6,580 nucleotides of DNA from Chloroflexota bacterium (GCA_005879775.1 VBJX01000051.1:1-6580); one strand, 5' to 3'. Positions 1 to 5,571 are shown, numbered from the stretch's first letter. Notes: generated by a model not told the origin, from the letters alone. A program made the numbers and translations.

Positions 1-7
1 TGCCCGG

Positions 8-727
8 TCATCGGCCGATCGCGCGCATGAGCGAGCGCGGCCCTCGCGCCTGTGACGTCCACACGTAGCGACGCTCGAGCCATGACTGGCCGACCATGAA
101 GATGCTGACCAGGACGAGGTAGTAGATCGCCGCCGCGCCGTACCACTCGGCGAAGCGGAACGACGACGAGACCGCGGCCTGCGTGTTCGTCATCAGCTCA
201 CGCAGCGAGGTGACGCTGGCGAGGCTGGTGATCTTGAGCAGGGTGATGAAATCATTGGCCATGGGCGGGATCGTCACCCGGGTGAGCTGCGGGGCGACGA
301 CCTTGCTGAAGACCTTGAACGGCGGCATGCCGAGCGCACGAGCGGCGAGCCGCTGCCCCTCGTCGACCGCCAGCAGGCCACCGCGCAGGATCTCGGCCGC
401 ATACGCCGCCTCGTTGAATGCCAGGGCGATCGTCGCCGCCAGGAACGGCGTGAACCACGGCTCCCGCAGCGCCGGGAAGACCTGCGGCAGTGCGAACCAG
501 ACGATGAAGAGCTGGATCAGGGTGGGGATGCCGCGGAAGATCCAGACATAGGTCCACGACAGCCACCTAAGGAGCGGCACGCGGCTGTCGCGCATCAGGG
601 CCATCAGGAGGCCGATGAGCAGGCCGACCACGAACGAGACGACGGTCAGCGCGATCGTGAGCTGGACGCCCTGGATCAGGCTCTTGGAGGTGAGTGCCTC
701 CAAGAAGACCTTCCCATCGAAGTTCAC
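8..727 (-). CDS. Polar amino acid ABC transporter permease (HisM/GlnP family)
   Basis: Inner-membrane subunit of an ABC importer for polar amino acids or similar small molecules. The 239-aa length is normal for the family. Hydrophobic segments appear near residues 20-45, 57-80, 92-112, 160-175 and 195-214. The family signature FRGIPTLIQLFIVWFALP is at about 64-81, and the cytoplasmic EAA-type loop that contacts the ATPase spans about 103-140 (NEAAYAAEILRGG followed by DEGQRLAARALGMPP). The start is GTG, preceded by a strong AGGAGGG (739-733) with a 5-nt spacer. That SD lies inside a hairpin (732-749). It is the second cistron after the binding protein, 24 bases apart. The gene ends 7 bases from the window edge, so the expected ATP-binding gene would lie beyond it. 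Family assignment is firm; the exact substrate cannot be read from the sequence. Confidence 0.95.
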   Translation of the reverse strand: MNFDGKVFLEALTSKSLIQGVQLTIALTVVSFVVGLLIGLLMALMRDSRVPLLRWLSWTYVWIFRGIPTLIQLFIVWFALPQVFPALREPWFTPFLAATIALAFNEAAYAAEILRGGLLAVDEGQRLAARALGMPPFKVFSKVVAPQLTRVTIPPMANDFITLLKITSLASVTSLRELMTNTQAAVSSSFRFAEWYGAAAIYYLVLVSIFMVGQSWLERRYVWTSQARGPRSLMRAIGR

Positions 728-731
728 GCCT

Positions 732-749
732 GCCCTCCTGCCGGAGGGC
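732..749 (-). promoter_or_regulatory. Intercistronic hairpin masking the permease ribosome binding site
   Basis: On the minus strand, GCCCTCC pairs perfectly with GGAGGGC around a GGCA tetraloop (7 bp, 6 of them G-C). The 3' arm contains nearly the whole AGGAGGG SD of the permease, and the hairpin begins 2 nt after the TAA of the binding-protein gene. The structure is seen directly. Its role is inferred: it could hold permease translation below that of the binding protein, or make it depend on ribosomes arriving from upstream. There is no U-tract, so it is not a standard intrinsic terminator. Confidence 0.6.
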
Positions 750-751
750 CG

Positions 752-1651
752 TTACTGGATCGCGTCGAGGGTCGCAGGATCGAGGTTGTACTTGGTCGCG
801 AGCCCCGGCAGCGTCCCGTCGTCCTTCAGCGCGCGCAGCGCGGCCGCAAACGCGTCCCCGATGTCCGTCTTGCCCTTGGTGTAGTAGATCCCGTACGTCT
901 TGTCCTGGGACGCCACGAAGGCAACCTCGTACTGGTTCGGGTTGCGGGTCATCCAGTCGGCGACGGCCTCCTGCGTCTCCCAGACGGCGTCGACTCGGCC
1001 GAGGACGATCTCCTGGAACTCATCGGCCACCTTGGCGTGGCCCTGGATGTTGATCGCCTGCTTGCCGGCATCGGTGCAGTCCGTGCTGGCCTGGGCCGAG
1101 ACCGTCTCCACGAGGCCGCCGGTCTGGATCGAGATCGTCTTGCCACACAGGTCCATGGCCGTGTGGATCCCCTTCGGATTGCCGACCGGCACCATCACGA
1201 CGTGCCCGGTCTTCATGTACGGGACCACATCCGCCACTGCGGTCCGGTCGTCCGAGATGAAGAGGCCGGACCAGACGATGTCGCAGCGCCCGCCTGTGGT
1301 GAGGTCCCCGATGAGCGCGTCGAACCCGGTGTTCCGGATGGTGATCTGCAGACCGAGCTTCGCGGCGGCAGCCTTGGCAGCTTCCACGTCGAAGCCGATC
1401 GCGGCATTCGGATCGGTCACGTCAGACGAGGGGAAGTACTCGAGTGGCGGGTATTCGATGTCGACGCAGTCGACCAGCTGACCGGGGGTGATCAGGCTGG
1501 TGGGCGCCGGGATGATGGAAGCCGATGGCGCGGCGCTTCCGCTGGCCGCGCTGCTCGCTGACGGGCTCGGGGACCCGCTACCAGCGCAGGCCGCCAGGAG
1601 CACGGCTCCGAGTGTCAGGGCCATGAACGAAGTTGTGCGGGCCTTCACCAT
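752..1651 (-). CDS. ABC transporter substrate-binding lipoprotein (SBP_bac_3, polar amino acid type)
   Basis: Extracytoplasmic receptor that delivers ligand to the permease encoded next to it. It has a lipoprotein signal with a basic n-region (KAR), a hydrophobic core and the lipobox LLAAC at 18-22 (lipid on Cys22). A Ser/Pro/Ala-rich linker follows (about 23-52), then the two-lobed family 3 domain. Visible family features include GFDVEAAKAAA (86-96), GRCDIVWSGL (121-130), DDRTAVADVVPYM (134-146), the lobe-crossing ISIQTGG (173-179) and GRVDAVWE (218-225). The 299-aa length is normal. Cys123 (or Cys62) with Cys169 and Cys191 could form disulfides. Start choice: AGGAGG (1660-1655) is only 3 nt from the ATG at 1651 but 6 nt from a GTG at 1648, so the second codon may be the true start; the protein is almost unchanged either way. 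A promoter lies just upstream. Confidence 0.95.
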   Translation of the reverse strand: MVKARTTSFMALTLGAVLLAACAGSGSPSPSASSAASGSAAPSASIIPAPTSLITPGQLVDCVDIEYPPLEYFPSSDVTDPNAAIGFDVEAAKAAAAKLGLQITIRNTGFDALIGDLTTGGRCDIVWSGLFISDDRTAVADVVPYMKTGHVVMVPVGNPKGIHTAMDLCGKTISIQTGGLVETVSAQASTDCTDAGKQAINIQGHAKVADEFQEIVLGRVDAVWETQEAVADWMTRNPNQYEVAFVASQDKTYGIYYTKGKTDIGDAFAAALRALKDDGTLPGLATKYNLDPATLDAIQ

Positions 1652-1683
1652 CTGCCTCCTGAAGCCGCTTCTTCCCGTCGAAT

Positions 1684-1695
1684 CGCCGTTCGGCG
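1684..1695. promoter_or_regulatory. Candidate operator dyad at the transcription start of the importer operon
   Basis: CGCCG-TT-CGGCG is an inverted repeat with 5-bp arms. It lies directly downstream of the minus-strand -10 box (1696-1701) and spans the predicted +1 near 1689. This is a common place for a repressor site. The arms are short and GC-rich, so chance is a real alternative. Confidence 0.3.
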
Positions 1696-1724
1696 CTTAT
1701 ACCACTCTGGGGGTGTCACGACAA
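1696..1724 (-). promoter_or_regulatory. Predicted sigma70-type promoter for the SBP-permease operon
   Basis: Reading the minus strand, a -35 TTGTCG (1724-1719, 4/6 match) is followed by exactly 17 bp and then a -10 TATAAG (1701-1696, 5/6 match). A TG one base upstream of the -10 box gives an extended -10 (TGGTATAAG). The predicted +1 is near 1689, leaving an untranslated leader of roughly 38 nt that contains the AGGAGG of the binding-protein gene. Confidence 0.65.
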
Positions 1725-1733
1725 GCATCTGTA

Positions 1734-1747
1734 CCATGCTGGCATGG
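1734..1747. promoter_or_regulatory. Candidate operator dyad over the amidohydrolase start codon
   Basis: CCATGC-TG-GCATGG is a perfect dyad with 6-bp arms. It covers the amidohydrolase ATG (1744-1746) and lies just upstream of the -35 box of the divergent importer promoter, so one bound protein could affect both directions. A looser dyad, AGCAT-N7-ATGCT (1724-1740), overlaps it. No regulator gene is visible in the window. Function is inferred from position only. Confidence 0.3.
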
Positions 1748-3381
1748 ACACACGGACCGCAGTCGTGGCCGTCTATGCCAACGGGCAGATCCTGACCTGC
1801 GATCCTCGGCGACCCTCGGTCTCTGCGGTGGCAGTCCGCGATGGACGCATCGTCGCGGTCGGCGACGAGGCGGAGGCCCTGCTGGCGGTCGACGCCGGGG
1901 CGACGTCCATCGACCTGGGTGGCCGCACCATGACCCCGGGCTTCATCGACGCGCATAACCACATGGCCTGCACCGCCGAGACCTTCTTCGCCGTGGACGC
2001 CAGCCCGCGGTCGGTCAGCTCGATTGCCGATCTGGTCGCCCAGATCAACCTGGCGGCGCAGCGCACGCCGGCCGGCGCCTGGATCCGCGGCTTCGGGATG
2101 GACTGGACCCGGTTTGCCGAAGGCCGGCGTCCGACCCGCTGGGATCTCGACGACGCCGGCAACGAACACCCGGTTGTGATCCTCCACGTGTCAGGCCACT
2201 ACGCGCTGGTCAACTCTCGGGCATTGGCGGACAGCGGGCTGAGCGAGACCGCTGCCGACCCGGCGGGCGGATCGCTGGAGCGCGACGCATCCGGGCGGCT
2301 GACCGGGCTGCTGCTCGACAGCGCCACCAACCTGGTCCTGCAGACCTCGGTCGACATCTGCGGACACGGCCCGAACATCCACACCGCCGTCGAGACCGAC
2401 GAGCTGGCTCGCATGATCGGCGAGGCATCGCGGCGCTACCTGGCGGCCGGCCTGACCACGATCTGCGATCCGCAGGTCACCTCCCGTGAGATGAAGGCCT
2501 ATCAGCTGGCGCGCGCCCAGGGCGATCTGCCCATCCGGACCGTGATGCTTCCCCTCTCCCATCAGCTCGACGAGTACCTGGCCATCGGCCTGGTGGGCCC
2601 GATGGGAGATGACCACCTGCGTATCGGCGCCATGAAGTTCTACACCGATGGTGCCATCACCGGCGGCACCGCCATGTTCAGCCAGCCGATGGGGTCACGC
2701 GGCCAGTATCCGGGCTCGCTCTACCACGAGCCGGCCGAGCTGGCGGACCTGCTGCATCGAGCCGCGGGCGCCGGCTGGCAGCTGGCCATCCACACCATGG
2801 GCGACCGGGCCATGGGGATCATGCTCGATGCCGTGGAGGCAGCGATGGCCGATGCACCGGATGGCGACACCCGGCATCGCATCGAACATTCGACCTGGCC
2901 GACCCCCGAGCAGCTGGACCGCATCGCACGGCTGGGGATGGTGCCGGTCACCCAGCCCGGCTCGATCCCCGAGCTCGGTGACATCTGGCACGACCACCTT
3001 GGCGAGCGCGTCCATCGGGCCATGCCGTTGCGGGATCAGCTCGAGCTGGGCATCCGTCCGGCGATCAGCAGCGACGCCTTCGTGCAGAGCTACCGGCCGC
3101 TCGACACCATCGCGGCCGCCATGCAGCGCGTCACGCCCAGCGGCTTCCGGGTCGGGCCGGACCAGGAGCTCACGGTCGAGGAGGCACTCGCCGCGCACAC
3201 GATCAACGCCGCGCGGGCGATCCACATGGAGGATCGGATCGGCTCAATCGAGGTGGGCAAGCTGGCCGATTTCGCCGTCCTGGATGGCGACCTGCTCGTC
3301 ACTCCAGCCGAGTCCGTGCGCGACATCCCTATCTGGATGACGGTGGTTGGCGGAGAGGTCCTGCACTCGGCAGCTGCATGA
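1744..3381 (+). CDS. YtcJ-type metal-dependent amidohydrolase (Amidohydrolase_3)
   Basis: Cytoplasmic TIM-barrel hydrolase acting on amide, N-acyl or related C-N bonds; no signal peptide is seen. The 545-aa length is full for the YtcJ/NfdA-like family. Motifs in order: small beta-sandwich start ANGQILTCDP (12-21) with VAVRDGRIVAVGDEAE (29-44); metal ligands HNH at 71-73 within PGFIDAHNHM; SGHYALVNSRAL (150-161); MKFYTDGAITGGTA (297-310); AIHTMGDRA (348-356, His350); HRIEHS (378-383, His382); ISSDAF (441-446) with the conserved late Asp444; and the C-terminal GSIEVGKLADFAVLD (500-514). All expected metal-site positions look intact. The ATG has no recognisable SD. TACCAT at 1732-1737 stands at -12 to -7 relative to that ATG, which would fit a leaderless mRNA, but no -35 is seen. 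It is divergent from an amino acid importer, and its last 53 bases overlap the GNAT gene tail-to-tail. The substrate is unknown. Confidence 0.93.
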   Translation: MDTRTAVVAVYANGQILTCDPRRPSVSAVAVRDGRIVAVGDEAEALLAVDAGATSIDLGGRTMTPGFIDAHNHMACTAETFFAVDASPRSVSSIADLVAQINLAAQRTPAGAWIRGFGMDWTRFAEGRRPTRWDLDDAGNEHPVVILHVSGHYALVNSRALADSGLSETAADPAGGSLERDASGRLTGLLLDSATNLVLQTSVDICGHGPNIHTAVETDELARMIGEASRRYLAAGLTTICDPQVTSREMKAYQLARAQGDLPIRTVMLPLSHQLDEYLAIGLVGPMGDDHLRIGAMKFYTDGAITGGTAMFSQPMGSRGQYPGSLYHEPAELADLLHRAAGAGWQLAIHTMGDRAMGIMLDAVEAAMADAPDGDTRHRIEHSTWPTPEQLDRIARLGMVPVTQPGSIPELGDIWHDHLGERVHRAMPLRDQLELGIRPAISSDAFVQSYRPLDTIAAAMQRVTPSGFRVGPDQELTVEEALAAHTINAARAIHMEDRIGSIEVGKLADFAVLDGDLLVTPAESVRDIPIWMTVVGGEVLHSAAA

Positions 3382-4096
3382 CCATTCTTGCGCCGCCGAT
3401 CGTCGTGCCGTTCGGCAGGGGAATGTCGACACGCTCAAGGATTTGGAAACCGAACCGCTCGTAAAGCGGGAGACCGGGGAGCGTCGACATGAGGGCGAGC
3501 GTCTGGAAGCCCTCCGCGCGTGCAGCTGCCTCGCAGGCCTCCAGGATCCGCGTGCCGAGGCCACGGCGAGTCCAATCGGCCCGCACGAACATGGCCCGCA
3601 GGCGGGCAGGCTCGCTCGCCGGATCGAGCGGGCGAGCGTCTCCGCCGGCGTCCCCCGAGCCGGTGTAGAGCTTGTCGCGACGACTCCAGCCGCCGCACGC
3701 CACCAGCTCGCCATTGGCCTCCATCGCGAAGTACGTGCCGTCCTGGATCAGGCTTCGGTCCACCGCGGCGATGTAGTGCACCGACGCTTCGGTCTGTGCA
3801 TCGTCATAGAGGATCGGAAAGAGGTCCCGAGTCGAGGACTTCATCAGCGCGTCGATTTCGTCGACGTCGTCGAGCGTCGCCAGCCGGAGCACCGGTTCGA
3901 TCATCGGGACCTGATTCGGTCGATTGCGGCGGTAGAAGGCGTTGACGATCTTCCATCCATCGTCGAAGCGAGCGAGGTGCAGGTACTCGGTGAACGGATC
4001 GGAGTGAACCACCACGCTGGCCATGTCATGGCCGATGTCCACCACCTGAATCTCGTAGGTGCGGTCATAGGGATGTCGGTCATCATCGGCCTCCAT
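3329..4096 (-). CDS. GNAT acetyltransferase with an N-terminal half NTF2-like/lumazine-binding-type domain
   Basis: 255 aa in two parts. Residues about 66-242 form a GNAT acetyl-CoA-dependent N-acyltransferase: EPVLRLATLDDVDEIDALM (67-85) is beta1/alpha1, GELVACGGW (129-137) is beta4, RRGLGT (177-182) is the acetyl-CoA pyrophosphate loop, and LYERFGF (211-217) is the late alpha4-beta7 motif. Residues about 13-58 (VDIGHDMASVVV, then FTEYLHLARFDDGWKIVNAFYRR) look like the second half of a SnoaL/NTF2-like fold of the 'putative lumazine-binding' type; the first half (helices and early strands) is absent. An in-frame TGA stands four codons upstream of the ATG (4111-4109), so no longer start is possible. 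An internal ATG at 3904 (Met65) would give a GNAT-only protein. Neither start has a good SD. It follows the lipoprotein gene by 27 bases. The acceptor substrate is unknown. Confidence 0.85.
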   Translation of the reverse strand: MEADDDRHPYDRTYEIQVVDIGHDMASVVVHSDPFTEYLHLARFDDGWKIVNAFYRRNRPNQVPMIEPVLRLATLDDVDEIDALMKSSTRDLFPILYDDAQTEASVHYIAAVDRSLIQDGTYFAMEANGELVACGGWSRRDKLYTGSGDAGGDARPLDPASEPARLRAMFVRADWTRRGLGTRILEACEAAARAEGFQTLALMSTLPGLPLYERFGFQILERVDIPLPNGTTIGGARMVMQLPSAGPLRQPPSSR

Positions 4097-4114
4097 TGGC
4101 GAGGTCGGTCATCA
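4075..4114. repeat. Pair of 11-bp direct repeats at the GNAT gene start
   Basis: GTCGGTCATCA occurs at 4075-4085 and again at 4104-4114 (29-base period), bracketing the ATG at 4096 and covering the TGA that closes the frame upstream. It may be a small duplication, or a mark of a past rearrangement that removed the front of the N-terminal domain. Two 11-mers this close are unlikely but not impossible by chance. Confidence 0.5.
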
Positions 4115-4123
4115 GGTCAGGTG

Positions 4124-4726
4124 CTACTCGATCGCCGTGTCGGGAGTCAGCTGAACGGTCGAGAGCATCTGTTCGAAGAGGGTGCGATCGGTGCTGTTGT
4201 CAATGAACGTGTAACCCCGCTCATCGGCGGTTACGAGAACGAGAAAGAACGAATCCGGACATTTCGCATCCATTCGTCCGGTCGCGTCTCCAACCGAGAC
4301 GTCTTCCCAATCAGCGAGCTCGGCAAGGCACGGGAGCTCGGGGCCTTCGGCTCCCGCGAGGTTGTTCCAGACACCCTGCATCCAGGCGGTGGTGTCGGAT
4401 CCGGTTGGCAGCGGCTGCGACCCCGCGTATACCAGATGGCCGGGACCGTCCATCCGATCCGACGCAGCATCATTCGGAACGAGTAGCTGGCCGGGGCGCC
4501 ATGTGGCGGTTGCCCATCTCACGGTCCAGTCGCTGGGGAGCTCGATTGAGTAGCCGTTCCGTGGGGACTCGAAGCGAACCCACGTCGTCGACGAGATCGG
4601 GGATGGAGCCGCGCTAGGAGGCGGCGATTCCGTTGGCACACCCTCGAAGGTCGGCGAAACCTGCGCCCCGCATCCAGCCAACGCGAGAATGGCGACCAGG
4701 GGCCACACGCGGGTGAGCCTGTTCAT
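4124..4726 (-). CDS. Hypothetical lipoprotein with a PsbP/DUF1795-like domain
   Basis: 200 aa, predicted to be anchored on the outer face of the membrane. Signal peptide with basic MNRLTR, a hydrophobic core and lipobox LAGC (16-19, lipid on Cys19). A Pro/Ser/Thr linker (about 22-47) follows, then one globular domain. Its opening RFESPRNGYSIELPSDWTV (51-69) and closing FEQMLSTVQL (184-193) resemble the small PsbP-like lipoproteins common in Chloroflexota and Actinobacteria; this is resemblance by eye, not a search result. Cys133 and Cys156 could pair. There is no SD before the ATG, but the start overlaps the stop of a 41-codon ORF by four bases (ATGA), which fits translational coupling. The next in-frame upstream stop is a TAA only five codons away, so the start cannot move far. 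Function unknown. Confidence 0.85.
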   Translation of the reverse strand: MNRLTRVWPLVAILALAGCGAQVSPTFEGVPTESPPPSAAPSPISSTTWVRFESPRNGYSIELPSDWTVRWATATWRPGQLLVPNDAASDRMDGPGHLVYAGSQPLPTGSDTTAWMQGVWNNLAGAEGPELPCLAELADWEDVSVGDATGRMDAKCPDSFFLVLVTADERGYTFIDNSTDRTLFEQMLSTVQLTPDTAIE

Positions 4727-4848
4727 TGAGGGGTGTCGTTACGCGCGAGTGCCCTCACGAAGCCAATCATATGTTGGCGTAGGTGGTCTCGGCCGATGGA
4801 CCCCAGTTCGCCGTAGTAGGGGAGGACGTTGGTGGCGAGGTCGCTCAT
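4723..4848 (-). CDS. Small 41-aa ORF overlapping the lipoprotein start (ATGA)
   Basis: Starts at ATG 4848-4846 and ends with TGA 4725-4723, sharing ATGA with the lipoprotein start codon. The protein begins MSDLATNVLPYYGEL and continues with a probable helix, GRDHLRQHMIGFVRALARND, before the stop. It is soluble-looking, with no signal peptide or membrane segment. GGGGA stands 3 nt before the ATG, a short-spaced SD. The frame stays open for a further 22 codons upstream without any start codon, so this could also be the tail of a decayed longer gene. I do not recognise the sequence. The composition looks protein-like (few rare residues, amphipathic helix), and the overlap favours a translated leader cistron that delivers ribosomes to the SD-less lipoprotein gene. 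Confidence 0.45.
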   Translation of the reverse strand: MSDLATNVLPYYGELGSIGRDHLRQHMIGFVRALARNDTPQ

Positions 4849-4882
4849 CGGTCCCCGCTGGCTGCGGGTGTCGGTTGTCGCT

Positions 4883-4912
4883 ACCTCAGCAGCAGGGCGA
4901 GGCCCCTGAGGT
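4883..4912 (-). terminator. Strong bulged hairpin in the spacer after the small secreted-protein gene
   Basis: ACCTCAG (4883-4889) pairs with CTGAGGT (4906-4912), and inside it GGGC (4895-4898) pairs with GCCC (4902-4905) around a 3-nt loop. That makes 11 bp in all, with a 5-nt one-sided bulge. It lies in the 116-base spacer between the secreted-protein stop (4965) and the small ORF (4848). No T-run follows in either direction, so if it stops transcription it is not of the classic intrinsic type; an RNA-stability or processing element is equally possible. Confidence 0.4.
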
Positions 4913-4946
4913 GCTCATGACGCTCGATGACCTAGGCCGTGACCAC

Positions 4947-4964
4947 GCCCGACTCGATTCGGGC
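4947..4964 (-). terminator. GC-rich hairpin directly after the secreted-protein stop codon
   Basis: GCCCGA (4947-4952) and TCGGGC (4959-4964) form a 6-bp perfect stem with a 6-nt loop, touching the TAG at 4967-4965. No T-run follows. It may protect the 3' end of the upstream mRNA or act as a weak terminator together with the hairpin at 4883-4912. Confidence 0.4.
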
Positions 4965-5234
4965 CTACTCCGGGCAGAGCGTCCCGGCGATGCTGACCGG
5001 GTTTCCGTCGTTGGTGAACGCCTGCGTTCCTGGGACACCCACGTGGACGTTGAGGTGGAAGTTAAGCCAGGCGTCATAGATGTCCGGGTTGTCGCAGACG
5101 TACGGTCCAACGTGCACCACGTCGCCGCTTCCGGTGGTGAGCCAGTGGTTGTGCGGCGGGACGATGGCGAGCGCGGGGCCGGCGGTGAAGGCAAAGGCCA
5201 GGGCAGCGATCCCGGCAACAATGAGTCGACGCAT
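4965..5234 (-). CDS. Small secreted His-rich hypothetical protein
   Basis: 89 aa. Residues 1-23 are a Sec-type signal peptide: MRR, hydrophobic core, and ALA (21-23) before the probable cleavage, with no lipobox. The mature ~66 residues begin IVPPHNHWLTTGSGD and contain two cysteines (47 and 87), well placed for one disulfide, and five histidines (28, 30, 41, 60, 64) with HNHW and NFHLNVHVG clusters. A metal-binding or enzyme-inhibitor-like extracellular role is possible but not shown. The start is well supported by AGGAAAGGGG (5250-5241) with 6 nt to the ATG. The stop of the DUF1905 gene lies one base upstream of the ATG, so the two are probably cotranslated. Two hairpins follow the stop. 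I do not recognise the family. Confidence 0.82.
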   Translation of the reverse strand: MRRLIVAGIAALAFAFTAGPALAIVPPHNHWLTTGSGDVVHVGPYVCDNPDIYDAWLNFHLNVHVGVPGTQAFTNDGNPVSIAGTLCPE

Positions 5235-5235
5235 C

Positions 5236-5571
5236 TCAATCCCCTTTCCTGCTATGCGGGGCGGGCGCGCGGGCCGCGGTGGGAACTTCGCATGGCCATT
5301 TTAGACCACGCTCCCTCATCGCTCCAGCAGGCTTGACCGCCACGACGTAGCCGCCGTCTTTTGGCAAGAGCGAGGTCTCGAAATCGGTTTCCCCGATCCG
5401 CACGCTCACCGGAATCACGCCCCAGCCATAGCTGACGACGGGAGCCAGGTCGTGCAGCACGACGCACACGTCCTCCGGCACCCTGATGAAGTGATAGGGC
5501 GACGGGCCTCTCCAGTAGTAGAGCTCGCCGGCGAACTCCATCTCCAGGGTCTGCGGATCCATCTCGGCCAA
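5236..5571 (-). CDS. DUF1905 family protein with an atypical C-terminus
   Basis: 111 aa, cytoplasmic. The body matches DUF1905: MEFAGELYYWRGPSPYHFIR (11-30), then SYGWGVIPVSVRIG with TDFETSLLPKDGGYVVAVK ending near residue 80. This small beta-barrel family has no firmly established biochemical role and often occurs with YdeI-like domains. Family members usually end in a helix and a GD-x-V-x-V-type last strand after the conserved VK; here the sequence runs into a Pro/Ala/Arg-rich tail (TAARAPAPHSRKGD). Other frames past the VK show no family-like ending, so a simple frameshift is not obvious and the end may be eroded or replaced. Start: TTG at 5571 with AGGCGG 5 nt upstream, or ATG at 5562 or 5541; ATG 5541 begins exactly at the domain but lacks a good SD. 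It ends one base before the next gene. Confidence 0.78.
   Translation of the reverse strand: MAEMDPQTLEMEFAGELYYWRGPSPYHFIRVPEDVCVVLHDLAPVVSYGWGVIPVSVRIGETDFETSLLPKDGGYVVAVKPAGAMRERGLKWPCEVPTAARAPAPHSRKGD

Noticed and set aside
2648..3340. Second plus-strand frame of 230 codons inside the amidohydrolase
   Set aside because: The translation is Ser/Arg/Pro/Trp-rich as expected for an out-of-frame shadow; the amidohydrolase frame carries all the metal-site motifs.
3347..4486. Long plus-strand open frame (379 codons) antisense to the GNAT and lipoprotein genes
   Set aside because: It shows no recognisable domain, and both minus-strand genes have clear signal or fold signatures. In GC-rich DNA the strand opposite a real gene often stays open.
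4766..4771. TATGAT (minus strand) as a -10 box for the lipoprotein gene
   Set aside because: Good -10 match but no -35 at 16-18 bp and no extended TG. It falls on in-frame codons (CAT ATG ATT) of the small coupled ORF, so it is probably incidental.
4689..5336. Plus-strand open frame of 215 codons across the spacer and the secreted-protein gene
   Set aside because: Arg/Gly/Val-rich, low-complexity translation with no motif. It runs against a minus-strand gene with a good signal peptide and SD.
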